From Paenibacillus sp. JNUCC-31 (lineage in GTDB: Bacteria > Bacillota > Bacilli > Paenibacillales > Paenibacillaceae), in contig NZ_CP062165.1 of NCBI RefSeq assembly GCF_014844075.1, positions 682,001 through 746,000 of the forward strand: a stretch of 64,000 nucleotides of DNA, given 5' to 3'. A program made the position numbers and the translations under genes. Positions 8,152 through 15,627 of this stretch are shown here, in pieces (the first letter of the stretch is position 1; each line of letters begins with the position of its first letter). A model generated the notes under the pieces. The model searched no databases. It saw only the letters and a list, made by a program, of their open reading frames with translations, and was not told where the DNA came from.

Positions 8152-9249
8152 TTATTTAGCAGTAACCCCGTACTCTGTCATCCAATCCTTGATTCCCTGT
8201 GTACTTCCTCCCCAGCCCTCAACATACTCGGACAGCTCTGAAGTGGAGATTTGTTTGTCAGGCAGCGCCTCACGTTGCACATAGACTGGATTGAGAACCA
8301 CTTGGTCTTCCGTCTCATCCCCGTTCAGTTTCTGGTACGCATAACGAACCTGTACACGACCAATGTCTGTTGGATCAACCGCTGCGGAAGCAACCCACGG
8401 ATTTTTCGGATCCTGGATCATCTGCAAATCTTCATCACTCATATCAATGCCGTACACTTTGATTTCGTCACGTCCTGCTTGCTGAATGGCACGTGCTGCA
8501 CCTTTGGCGAATTCATCCCATGCAGTCCAGACAGCTGTGATTTCGCCTTTTGGATATTGTTTCAGGATTGCTTCCATCTTGGCTTGTGTATCCAAAGCCG
8601 GGTTCTGTGCTGAACCAAATGTCGCAATCTCCTTAATATCCGGGTTATCTTTCAAGAACTTGCCGTAGGCAAGTTGGCGGCGTTCCATCGGTGCAAATCC
8701 GGCTACCCATACTTTTACAATGTTTCCTTTTCCACTGATGTCCTTTTTCATTTGCTCCAGCGTCAATTCAGCCATCTTCTGATCATCCTGGGACAGCACT
8801 GTTGCTCCAGGAACGCTAATGTCTGCGTCGAAAACAACAACCGGGATATTTTGCGCTACTGCCTTTTTCACACCTGGCTCCAGCAAGGAATCTCCGTGGT
8901 CGGTCAAAATGGCATCGAACTTCTGATTAATCGCGCTATCGAGCAACGATACCATCTTGGCTTTATCATTATCGGCAACAAACGTAGTCAGTTCCCCACC
9001 GAATTTTTCGATTTCTTCTTTAACGCCTTGCACATATTGCTGTGAGAACGTGCCTGTGTTAAATTCCATAATCAATGCGACTCTTTTGCCGCTCAATGGA
9101 CCAGTGACTGCTTCTGTCTTGGGCTTGTCCTCAGTCGTTCCCGAAGCTGTAGTCGAAGCAGGTTCTTTTTTGATCCCGCAAGCGGACAGCGCTAATGTAA
9201 ATACGAGCAATACACTCAACCATATCCATTTTGTATCTTTCTTTTTCAT
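8152..9249 (-). CDS. Sugar ABC transporter substrate-binding lipoprotein
   Basis: A 365-residue periplasmic-binding-protein-like domain (Peripla_BP_4, ribose/autoinducer-2 type) anchored as a lipoprotein. The signal peptide ends in the lipobox LSAC with Cys24 as lipidation site, followed by a Ser/Thr/Lys-rich linker. The fold begins around GKRVALIMEFNTG and includes the hinge features NIPVVVFDAD and YGIDMSDEDLQM. It is the first gene of the operon, with GGGGGAG before the ATG. It delivers its ligand to the permease and ATPase that follow. The ligand is unknown; a monosaccharide is the most common for this family. Confidence 0.9.
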   Translation of the reverse strand: MKKKDTKWIWLSVLLVFTLALSACGIKKEPASTTASGTTEDKPKTEAVTGPLSGKRVALIMEFNTGTFSQQYVQGVKEEIEKFGGELTTFVADNDKAKMVSLLDSAINQKFDAILTDHGDSLLEPGVKKAVAQNIPVVVFDADISVPGATVLSQDDQKMAELTLEQMKKDISGKGNIVKVWVAGFAPMERRQLAYGKFLKDNPDIKEIATFGSAQNPALDTQAKMEAILKQYPKGEITAVWTAWDEFAKGAARAIQQAGRDEIKVYGIDMSDEDLQMIQDPKNPWVASAAVDPTDIGRVQVRYAYQKLNGDETEDQVVLNPVYVQREALPDKQISTSELSEYVEGWGGSTQGIKDWMTEYGVTAK

Positions 9250-9275
9250 CTCTGTCTCCCCCTGTTCACACTCTC

Positions 9276-9291
9276 TGTGATCTCGATCACA
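9276..9291. promoter_or_regulatory. 16-bp palindrome, FNR/CRP-type site, in the leader of the sugar ABC operon
   Basis: TGTGATC and GATCACA arms flank a two-base centre, giving a perfect TGTGA-N6-TCACA site. It starts about seven bases downstream of the predicted transcription start and ends 27 bases before the binding-protein ATG, a position that would suit a roadblock repressor. Either strand also reads as an imperfect CcpA cre box with two mismatches at conserved positions. Confidence 0.65.
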
Positions 9292-9304
9292 ATCGTTGAA
9301 TATT

Positions 9305-9333
9305 AATATAACGGCTAATCCCTAGTATGTAAA
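9305..9333 (-). promoter_or_regulatory. Predicted sigma-A promoter of the sugar ABC operon
   Basis: On the minus strand a -35 TTTACA (9328-9333) and a -10 TATATT (9305-9310) are separated by exactly 17 bases, upstream of the binding-protein gene. The expected start of transcription is near 9298. Confidence 0.7.
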
Positions 9334-9426
9334 TGGGTTTTAGCAATTTAAAGCTAAAACTCGCTAAGTTTTTACGAAACGTATAACTTTCCATCCAATT
9401 CATCCAGAATAAAGGAAAACAAAAAC

Positions 9427-9460
9427 AAGAAAAAGACCGTAAAGGGGGGCCTTTACGGTC
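9427..9460 (-). terminator. Intrinsic terminator after spoIVA
   Basis: An 11-bp perfect stem GACCGTAAAGG/CCTTTACGGTC with a GGGG loop, followed on the minus strand by a T-rich run. It begins eight bases after the spoIVA stop. Confidence 0.93.
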
Positions 9461-9468
9461 TTTTGGCA

Positions 9469-10947
9469 TTACAGAATAATGGCGATTAATCCACCCGAAC
9501 CTTCGTTGATGATACGTCCAAGCGTCTCTTGCAGTTTGTATCGAGCATTGTCCGGCATCATTGCGATCTTACCCTGTATACCTTCTCTGACGATAGAGTG
9601 CAGCGAACGACCGAACATATCTGAATCCCATACCTTGATTGGATCGTTCTCGAAGTCCTGCATCAGGTACCTCACCAGTTCCTCACTCTGCTTTTCCGTT
9701 CCGATAATCGGAGCAAACTCCGATTCCACATCCACCCGGATCATGTGAATGGAAGGTGCGGTCGCTTTCAGGCGGACACCAAATTTGGTACCCTGCCGAA
9801 TGAGTTCTGGTTCATCCAGTGCCATCTCGGCGAGAGATGGAGCCGCAATACCGTAACCGGTCGTTTTGACCATCTCCAGCGCTTCAGCAAAGCGATCGTA
9901 CTCTCTCTTCGCATGGGAGAATTCCTGCATTAGTTGCAGCAGATGATCCTTCCCTCGAATTTCAATACCGACGACTTCCACGAGGATCTGATCGTATAAT
10001 TCATCTGGTGCATACAAGTCAATTTCCGCAACGCCTTGCCCCATATTCATGCCGCTCAGCCCTGCTCGGTCGATGAATTCATACTCCATAAACTGGGCGA
10101 CAACCCGATCCACGTCACGCAGCCTGCGAATATCCTTAACTGTGTCGCGCACTGAGTTTTCGTAGTTGCTGCGCAGCCAGTGGTTCTCATTGAGCACCAT
10201 CACCCAGCTCGGCAGGTTTACATTCACTTCATGCACAGGGAATTCATACAGCACTTCACGAAGCACACCTGTCACATCATCTTCTGTCATTGTCGCTGCA
10301 CTGAGTGTCATGACTGGAATGTCATATTTGGCTGCAAGCTCACTGCGCAACTGCAATGCTTCCTCACTGCGAGGACGGGTCGAGTTGATCACCAGTACAA
10401 ACGGCTTACCGACTTCCTTCAGTTCAGCAATAACCCGTTCTTCTGACTCCACATAAGAGCTGCGGGCAATTTCTGCGATCGTACCATCTGTTGTGACAAC
10501 CACACCCAACGTGGAGTGCTCCTGGATGACCTTGCGTGTGCCGATCTCAGCTGCTTCCTGAAAAGGAATTGGCTCTTCGAACCAGGGTGTGGAGATCATG
10601 CGTGGTCCATTCTCGTCCTCGTATCCCTTGGCTCCTTCCACAGCGTAACCTACACAATCCACAAGGCGCACATTGACATCAAGTCCCTCTGCGACCTTGA
10701 TTTGAACCGCGTTATTCGGTACGAATTTTGGCTCCGTAGTCATGATTGTTTTGCCAGCTGCGCTCTGTGGCAGTTCATCTACTGCCCTCGCGCGATCAGC
10801 CTCGTTTGTGATGTTTGGCAACACAATCGTTTCCATGAAACGTTTGATAAATGTTGATTTACCCGTCCGGACTGCGCCGACAACCCCGAGATAGATATCC
10901 CCTCCGGTCCGCTCGGCAATGTCCTTAAAAATGTCCACTTTCTCCAA
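9469..10947 (-). CDS. spoIVA: Stage IV sporulation protein A, spore coat basement-layer ATPase
   Basis: A 492-residue morphogenetic ATPase that polymerises on the outer forespore membrane and is the foundation for coat assembly and cortex synthesis. Walker A is GAVRTGKS (24-31). The N-terminal two thirds is a TRAFAC-type P-loop domain and the C-terminus ends in the conserved SGGLIAIIL that contacts SpoVM-type factors and the membrane. The start is TTG at 10947 (product begins (M)EKVDIFKDIAERTGGD), with GGGAGGGG seven bases upstream, as in other Bacillales. It ends at a strong terminator. A mother-cell (sigma-E) promoter is expected, but I could not place one convincingly in the 444 bases upstream. 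Confidence 0.97.
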   Translation of the reverse strand: MEKVDIFKDIAERTGGDIYLGVVGAVRTGKSTFIKRFMETIVLPNITNEADRARAVDELPQSAAGKTIMTTEPKFVPNNAVQIKVAEGLDVNVRLVDCVGYAVEGAKGYEDENGPRMISTPWFEEPIPFQEAAEIGTRKVIQEHSTLGVVVTTDGTIAEIARSSYVESEERVIAELKEVGKPFVLVINSTRPRSEEALQLRSELAAKYDIPVMTLSAATMTEDDVTGVLREVLYEFPVHEVNVNLPSWVMVLNENHWLRSNYENSVRDTVKDIRRLRDVDRVVAQFMEYEFIDRAGLSGMNMGQGVAEIDLYAPDELYDQILVEVVGIEIRGKDHLLQLMQEFSHAKREYDRFAEALEMVKTTGYGIAAPSLAEMALDEPELIRQGTKFGVRLKATAPSIHMIRVDVESEFAPIIGTEKQSEELVRYLMQDFENDPIKVWDSDMFGRSLHSIVREGIQGKIAMMPDNARYKLQETLGRIINEGSGGLIAIIL

Positions 10948-11391
10948 TGAAATCCCCTCCCTAAATTACTCCGAAGGAAAAATGCTAAAGAGCATCCGCT
11001 TCGTTTTTTCAATCAGAAGACTGAAATCCCTGCAACGGTAGAGCCGCCTTTGTGAGTGCCCGGAAGTCGTCCGCCGCCGAACGTTGCATTCTGATGAAAC
11101 CGGCGAAAGCGGCGTTAACTCGTACATGCAATTGGACTAGTATCATCTTATGTATCCGTATGCAGCATTATGACGCGTTTTTTGTTTTTTTCTCAAGGTA
11201 GTGACCTTGTGAGAATCGCCTTCTCTCGGACTGCGCGTCTTTATTTCAATCTACTTTATGTGTAAGGCGAAGCATTTATGACCGTTCATTGATTTGTAAT
11301 TGGTGGTATTCATCAAGCCTTACAAAAGTTATACTTAGGAGGAAACCATTAAAAGCAGAGCATAGAACAGAGATGAGCAGAGAAAGGTGAG
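10948..11391. other. 444-base divergent intergenic region between spoIVA and a tautomerase-like gene
   Basis: No convincing gene was seen. The region contains a perfect 7-bp inverted repeat TGCAACG/CGTTGCA (11031-11037 and 11082-11088) enclosing GC-rich sequence, and an ATGCT/AGCAT hairpin (10982-10995) close to the spoIVA start. It also has an orphan AGGAGG at 11338-11343 followed by no usable start codon. It must hold the spoIVA promoter, but I cannot identify it. Confidence 0.45.
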
Positions 11392-11787
11392 ATGAGTGTG
11401 GCACAGATCAAGATTTACGGATTGAGAGACCAACTGAATCCAATAAAAGAGCAGCTTTCACAAGTTATACATTCCGTTATGATGGATGTCTTGGGATTAC
11501 CCGAGAATAAGAGGTTTCATCGGTACTTCCCTATGGGGACGGAGGACTTCCTTTTCTCTCCGGATCGTTCAGCAAATTATACGATTATTGAAATCAGCAT
11601 GTTCGAGGGCCGATCCGATCTGTCGAAGAGAGAACTCATGATGCAATTATTCTCAAGGTTAAATGATCAATTGAATTTATCACCCACAGATGTGGAGATT
11701 ACGCTATTCGAGACGCCGCGCAATCATTGGGGGATTCGTGGATTGCCTGGCGATGAGCTTGGTTTGTCTTATCAGGTGGAGGTCTGA
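11392..11787 (+). CDS. Tautomerase superfamily protein without N-terminal proline
   Basis: A 131-residue protein of the 4-oxalocrotonate tautomerase/MSAD fold, in the branch with the blocks RYFPMGTEDFLFSPDRS and RNHWGIRGLPGDE. Members use an N-terminal proline as catalytic base. Here the sequence starts MSVAQIKIYGL, or MAQIKIYGL if the GTG at 11398 is used, and position 2 is not proline, so ordinary tautomerase chemistry is doubtful. AAAGGTGAG precedes both possible starts. It stands alone on the plus strand, divergent from spoIVA, and ends in a strong terminator shared with the convergent yphF-like gene. Confidence 0.8.
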   Translation: MSVAQIKIYGLRDQLNPIKEQLSQVIHSVMMDVLGLPENKRFHRYFPMGTEDFLFSPDRSANYTIIEISMFEGRSDLSKRELMMQLFSRLNDQLNLSPTDVEITLFETPRNHWGIRGLPGDELGLSYQVEV

Positions 11788-11845
11788 ACAAAGTTATCTG
11801 AACTTTTCATGGTTACTCTGGATTTACAGATGAACCTGTATCATT

Positions 11846-11895
11846 AAAAGGGGCTGTCCCATAAGTCATGAACATGACGGTGGGACAGCCCTTAT
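11846..11895. terminator. Terminator between tautomerase gene and yphF
   Basis: Long stem GGGCTGTCCC/GGGACAGCCC (11851-11891) whose loop contains a second hairpin GTCATG/CATGAC. It is flanked by AAAA on the left and CTTATT on the right, so it may serve both convergent genes. Confidence 0.8.
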
Positions 11896-11964
11896 TAGCG
11901 TTATTGTGGTCTAACGAACCAACCTGGTGCACTATACGTTATTGAAGCAACATCAACGCGCTCT

Positions 11965-12741
11965 TTATTTGCTTTGTGCAACGGGGGCGTTATTTTCCCA
12001 AGCGTAAGCAACTGATTTTACAGGGACAAAGTAAGAATGCTCCAGCAGAATTTCACGCATATCCCCTGCCTGAGTCGGGGGACTTTCCGACTTCTCTACT
12101 GCCTGCATAATGTCAAAGGCGTAATCCACATAAACATCGCCTTCATCGTTCAGCATGAAAGGAAGCTCCTGACCAGAGTATACACTGTTCAACGTAACCC
12201 CCGGAGCACCAGCCTGTGCGGCTTTTTCCATATCGACAGCATATAGCCCAGGATACAGTTCTTCCCCACTTGGCAGTTGATTGTTATGTACCGACTTGTA
12301 TTGATTGACCATTCGCTGAACATCATTAACTTTCTGCACCGTTTGCAGATCCATAACTTTAACAGTCGGCTTTACTTCTTCATCCTGGATGATAAAGTAA
12401 GCGCTCCCACCACTCTCAAAAGCTGTTCCAGGAATTTCATCCAAATATCCCTGCTGTTTCAGCTTGGAGAGATCGATTCTAAATTTTTCATATTTAGGTG
12501 TTTCCATATCTGCATTAACTATGGGCAAAATCCCCTGATCCTGTTGGAATGCTTCTACGGCCGTCTGGATACGGTTTATACTTTCCCTGTAAGCAACTTT
12601 GGGATCAGCATTACTCTGGGATTGATACATGCAACCACTCGCTGTCAACGCAAACAGCAGGAGTAACAGCAGATAAGTCATCTGCTGCTTTAGACGTCGC
12701 CGTCCGCTTAACTTCACGTATTTCCACTTCTTCCTGTTCAT
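11965..12741 (-). CDS. yphF: YphF-like lipoprotein
   Basis: A 258-residue predicted lipoprotein. A basic N-terminus is followed by a leucine-rich segment and the lipobox TASGC (Cys37), then an extracellular part with helical N-terminal region and a repeated 'LKQQGYLDEIPGTAF' type layout reminiscent of pilin-like folds. A GAGGAGG site precedes the ATG. It sits downstream of spoVIF/yphE and next to spoIVA, the same place as yphF in B. subtilis, and its length is close to that protein's. Function of this family is not established; a sporulation-linked envelope role is inference from position. Confidence 0.72.
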   Translation of the reverse strand: MNRKKWKYVKLSGRRRLKQQMTYLLLLLLFALTASGCMYQSQSNADPKVAYRESINRIQTAVEAFQQDQGILPIVNADMETPKYEKFRIDLSKLKQQGYLDEIPGTAFESGGSAYFIIQDEEVKPTVKVMDLQTVQKVNDVQRMVNQYKSVHNNQLPSGEELYPGLYAVDMEKAAQAGAPGVTLNSVYSGQELPFMLNDEGDVYVDYAFDIMQAVEKSESPPTQAGDMREILLEHSYFVPVKSVAYAWENNAPVAQSK

Positions 12742-12776
12742 CCGTATCCTCCTCGAATCGTTCCCTTCAGGTCTAC

Positions 12777-13133
12777 TTAGAACCAGTCATCCTCTTCCTG
12801 CTGCTGACGCTCTAATTGTTTGCGAATTGCGGCCTTCAGGGGATCCTCCGGTACGTGAACCACCATCGATCCCCTCACCTTCGCTTGACAAGCAAGTCGG
12901 GTCCCCGCATCCAACAGCGAACCCAGCTTACGTTTCTCCGCATCCGTTGGTAAGTGTAGTGCTGCAAGATGTTCCGCGTCCACTTTCACCTTACACATCA
13001 AGCAGGCTGCCTTGCCATCGCATCGGGTCGCTATTTTCACACCTGCACGTCGTGCAGCATTTAGCAGCGTTACCCCAGATTTTATCCGAATTGTTTTGTT
13101 TTGTGGTAAAAATGTAATCGTGTAATCCATCAT
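12777..13133 (-). CDS. 2Fe-2S ferredoxin-like protein
   Basis: A 118-residue plant-type ferredoxin. The cluster ligands are Cys38, Cys44 and Cys47 (spacing C-x5-C-x2-C, in RCDGKAACLMC) and Cys82, which fits the beta-grasp Fer2 domain. A basic and acidic tail of about 20 residues (KAAIRKQLERQQQEEDDWF) follows the domain. Either of two adjacent ATG codons could start the protein; GGGAGG is well placed for both. It lies 15 bases downstream of the nucleotidyltransferase-like gene and upstream of yphF. B. subtilis has no ferredoxin gene at this position. The electron partner is unknown. Confidence 0.85.
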   Translation of the reverse strand: MMDYTITFLPQNKTIRIKSGVTLLNAARRAGVKIATRCDGKAACLMCKVKVDAEHLAALHLPTDAEKRKLGSLLDAGTRLACQAKVRGSMVVHVPEDPLKAAIRKQLERQQQEEDDWF

Positions 13134-13148
13134 TTTTCCTCCCTCAGT

Positions 13149-13766
13149 CTACTGGGGCCAGTCGAAGCCAACAAGCTCTTCCACTTCCGCTCTGAAACGG
13201 CTTGTCCATACATTTTGCTGCCCCAATAAAACCATTAGAGGTTGATGCAATTCGGGCCTCTGCCGAATCTGTCTTGCAATGGGTTCATAACGATCAGCTC
13301 GACCTCTCATCAGGTTGAATAACAGCTCATGAGCAAGCGGCATCAGTCTTACTGTGTAGCCACCGACCATGGCTTCAGGTGCATGCTTCACCAAGACATG
13401 CTCAATCTCAGTGCGATACCAGCTTTTTCTTGACCATACCTCAAAACCACCAACCAGCTCCAATGCACAGTTCCCCACCTGATAATGACTGAGTAGTGAT
13501 GCATAGGGTCCAGTCCTATCTACTACCGGCACGTCCAACCCCACTCCAGGAGCAGATTTATGCAGCATCTTGGCTGCGGTGATATCAGCATAAATATCAA
13601 TATCTCTGGGAGCCTGCTGTAACTCCACCTGCTGGAGCAACAAACCACAACTTCCTCCAAGCAACCATGTGTAAGGCTCTCTACACCAGGCTTTTGCGGT
13701 TTCCAGCAAAGCCGCGTGCAATTCAGGAAAGCGTTCTGTCCGATCCTCCGTTTCATGCGGCCCCAT
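13149..13766 (-). CDS. Nucleotidyltransferase-fold protein of unknown function
   Basis: A 205-residue protein whose N-terminal half has the nucleotidyltransferase signature: TWLLGGSCGLLLQ (residues 33-45) followed about 12 residues later by RDIDIYAD. Thus it has the GGS and D-x-D metal-site pattern seen in AbiEii/MNT-type and tRNA-nucleotidyltransferase-like folds. The C-terminal half is helical. No antitoxin-like small partner gene lies beside it, and the downstream neighbour is a ferredoxin. GGTGAG precedes the ATG. Whether it transfers nucleotides and to what is unknown; it could be a degenerate, non-catalytic member. Confidence 0.65.
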   Translation of the reverse strand: MGPHETEDRTERFPELHAALLETAKAWCREPYTWLLGGSCGLLLQQVELQQAPRDIDIYADITAAKMLHKSAPGVGLDVPVVDRTGPYASLLSHYQVGNCALELVGGFEVWSRKSWYRTEIEHVLVKHAPEAMVGGYTVRLMPLAHELLFNLMRGRADRYEPIARQIRQRPELHQPLMVLLGQQNVWTSRFRAEVEELVGFDWPQ

Positions 13767-13848
13767 CGGCTCACCTTCCCCTCATCCGTTTTCATTTGTG
13801 TCAGTTCTATGATGTGTATATGCGGATGTTATCTCTCAGGTAGAAAGA

Positions 13849-14028
13849 TCAGGTCAGAGAAGCTATTCCGCCAAAAAAACCAATCAGCATAATTAGAAAA
13901 GCAATTAATGAAAGAATCCCCCGTACAACACCTTTTGTTTTGGCACGAGCAAACGTAATCAGGAATACAGATAGTCCCATAATGAGGATTGCGACCAAAG
14001 ACAGCCACATCTTGTCCATTGCGTTCAT
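13849..14028 (-). CDS. yphE: Small membrane protein of the YphE (DUF2768) type
   Basis: A 59-codon gene. The product starts MNAMDKMWLSLVAILIMG and consists of two hydrophobic helices (about residues 7-25 and 38-57) joined by the basic loop FARAKTKGVVRG, the layout of the DUF2768 family whose B. subtilis member is YphE. It lies between spoVIF and the nucleotidyltransferase-like gene, close to yphF and gpsA, as in B. subtilis. GGGGAG lies 11 bases upstream of the ATG, rather far; the alternative ATG four codons later would be still further. Another frame over the same bases is longer but has no family features. Function is unknown. Confidence 0.75.
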   Translation of the reverse strand: MNAMDKMWLSLVAILIMGLSVFLITFARAKTKGVVRGILSLIAFLIMLIGFFGGIASLT

Positions 14029-14120
14029 AATCCAGAAGTCTCCCCTTCAATCCGTTATTCATCACTGACACTGTGATAATTGCAATTATTATAACACGAA
14101 ACTCGGCCCAACTTTCCAAA

Positions 14121-14166
14121 AAAAAGACAAAAAGCAAGTCGGCAGAAGCCGACTCGTCTTTTTGTC
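14121..14166. terminator. Long bidirectional-looking terminator after spoVIF
   Basis: The stem AGTCGGC/GCCGACT (14137-14154, loop AGAA) continues outward through AAGACAAAAAG/CTTTTTGTCTT with a small internal bulge. On the minus strand T-rich sequence follows. It ends the spoVIF message. Confidence 0.88.
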
Positions 14167-14200
14167 TTGCTCGACAACCTGCCAGAGCAGGTGCGATCTA

Positions 14201-14476
14201 TTATTTTTTCATCATCATTTTCATTAATGATTCCATACTGTTTGGGTTTAATCCGCTTTTTTTGACGGCACTTACAATGTCCTGAACTGTATCTTCAGAT
14301 ACAGGTACTTTCGCCATAGCGGATACTTGCTTGATCAATTGGCGCAACTGAGCTTCATTTTGCATGGTGGACGGTTTCACTGTACTCGCCAATTTCTTAA
14401 CGGCACCTTCTGTGATCGTTTTGCCTGTTTTTTTGTTGATCGCTTTCAGCGCATCTTTGGAAATGTTGTTACCCAT
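14201..14476 (-). CDS. spoVIF: Stage VI sporulation protein F
   Basis: A 91-residue small basic protein of the SpoVIF family, required in B. subtilis for late coat assembly and spore resistance. The blocks KKTGKTITEGAVKKLA, LRQLIKQVSAMAKVPVSE and the methionine/lysine-rich C-terminus SMESLMKMMMKK are typical. The GGAGGGGAG site lies four bases before the ATG. It is a single gene flanked by gpsA upstream and its own terminator downstream. In B. subtilis spoVIF is elsewhere, so its position beside gpsA is a difference in gene order. Confidence 0.88.
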   Translation of the reverse strand: MGNNISKDALKAINKKTGKTITEGAVKKLASTVKPSTMQNEAQLRQLIKQVSAMAKVPVSEDTVQDIVSAVKKSGLNPNSMESLMKMMMKK

Positions 14477-14586
14477 TCGTCTCCCCTCCTCCGGTAATAC
14501 TCATGTGTATAGTATGAGTACACCGGAGAAAAGGTGAATAAGCTTCCCGTTTCGCATGATTTGCCTATAGCACCCTCAAATCCATA

Positions 14587-15627
14587 TTAAGAATGCCATT
14601 GCTCCCATGTTTCAAGCGTCATGACTTCCATTTCAGTTTTCGGGTCACGTCCCATTAAGGCTTCAACCGCATCCCGCGGCTCTCTTTCCTGAAAAAGAAC
14701 GTGATACAGCTGATCTGCAATCGGCATTTGAACACCGTATTTCTGAGAAATAAAGTAAGCTGCCTGCGTGGTCCGTATGCCTTCCACAACCATGCCCATG
14801 GAATTCAAAACATCGTCCAGTTTCTGTCCTTGACCTAGCAGGGAACCCGCTCTCCAGTTACGGCTGTGCTGACTTGTTGCGGTCACGACCAGATCGCCGA
14901 TCCCTGCAAGTCCAGAAAATGTAAGCGGATTCGCACCCATCTCGACACCTATACGGGTGATTTCAGCAAGTCCACGGGTTAACAAAGCAGCCTTTGCATT
15001 GTCACCAAAATTAAGCCCATCGGACATCCCCGCACCAAGAGCAATGATGTTCTTGAACGCTCCTGCCAATTCAACCCCCAGCATATCGCGATTCGTATAG
15101 ACACGGAAATAGGCATTCATGAATAAACCTTGAGCTGCCTCGGCAAAAGCTTTGTCCAATGAAGCCACAACAACCGTTGTTGGGCAACGCTTTACCACTT
15201 CTTCCGCATGACTTGGGCCGGAAAGTACAACGATACGTCCTTCTTCACATTCAAGTTCTTCCGAGATGACTGTGGACATTCGTTTCAGGCTCTCCGTTTC
15301 AAACCCCTTGGTTGCATGAATAATTAACATTTCCGGTTTGTAATACGCTTTAAGCTGGTGTGCCACCGAACGCATCGCCGATGAAGGAGCAACAATTAAC
15401 ACCGCTGAAGCCCCTTCAACTGCCGTTGCCATATCCGTAGTTGCGTGAATACGGGGTGACAGTTGTGCATCAGGAAGGTAACGTTGATTTGTATGTTTAG
15501 TATTGATCTCTGCGGCCTGGTCTTCACCACGTGTCCACATGATCACGTCCAGCTGATTGGCAGCCAATACACTGGCGAGCGCAGTTCCCCAACTGCCTGC
15601 AACCAGAACAGCAACTTTTTTAGACAA
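14587..15627 (-). CDS. gpsA: Glycerol-3-phosphate dehydrogenase, NAD(P)+
   Basis: A 346-residue cytosolic enzyme reducing dihydroxyacetone phosphate to sn-glycerol-3-phosphate for phospholipid synthesis. I set the start at TTG 15627 because GGAGGGGG lies eight bases upstream and the family length then fits. The product starts (M)SKKVAVLVAGSWGTALA. Its dinucleotide-binding loop reads VAGSWG instead of the canonical GAGSWG, so the first glycine is valine. The catalytic lysine region (VELAGAFKNIIALGAGMSDG) is intact. It overlaps plsY by eight bases, so the enzyme and the acyltransferase that uses its product are translationally coupled. Confidence 0.94.
   Translation of the reverse strand: MSKKVAVLVAGSWGTALASVLAANQLDVIMWTRGEDQAAEINTKHTNQRYLPDAQLSPRIHATTDMATAVEGASAVLIVAPSSAMRSVAHQLKAYYKPEMLIIHATKGFETESLKRMSTVISEELECEEGRIVVLSGPSHAEEVVKRCPTTVVVASLDKAFAEAAQGLFMNAYFRVYTNRDMLGVELAGAFKNIIALGAGMSDGLNFGDNAKAALLTRGLAEITRIGVEMGANPLTFSGLAGIGDLVVTATSQHSRNWRAGSLLGQGQKLDDVLNSMGMVVEGIRTTQAAYFISQKYGVQMPIADQLYHVLFQEREPRDAVEALMGRDPKTEMEVMTLETWEQWHS

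Noticed and set aside
9287..9469. 60-residue open frame on the minus strand downstream of spoIVA
   Set aside because: It runs through the spoIVA terminator and the sugar ABC promoter and has no ribosome binding site.
11338..11350. Orphan AGGAGG in front of the tautomerase-like gene
   Set aside because: It is followed by ATT and a stop within six codons, so no peptide can be supported; a second binding site lies at the actual start.
10948..11391. Candidate sigma-E promoter for spoIVA
   Set aside because: Several CATA sequences exist but none has a -35 element at the proper distance.
13829..14137. 102-residue minus-strand open frame over the yphE region
   Set aside because: It overlaps the two-helix YphE-like frame, has no family features or binding site, and contains scattered cysteines typical of chance frames.
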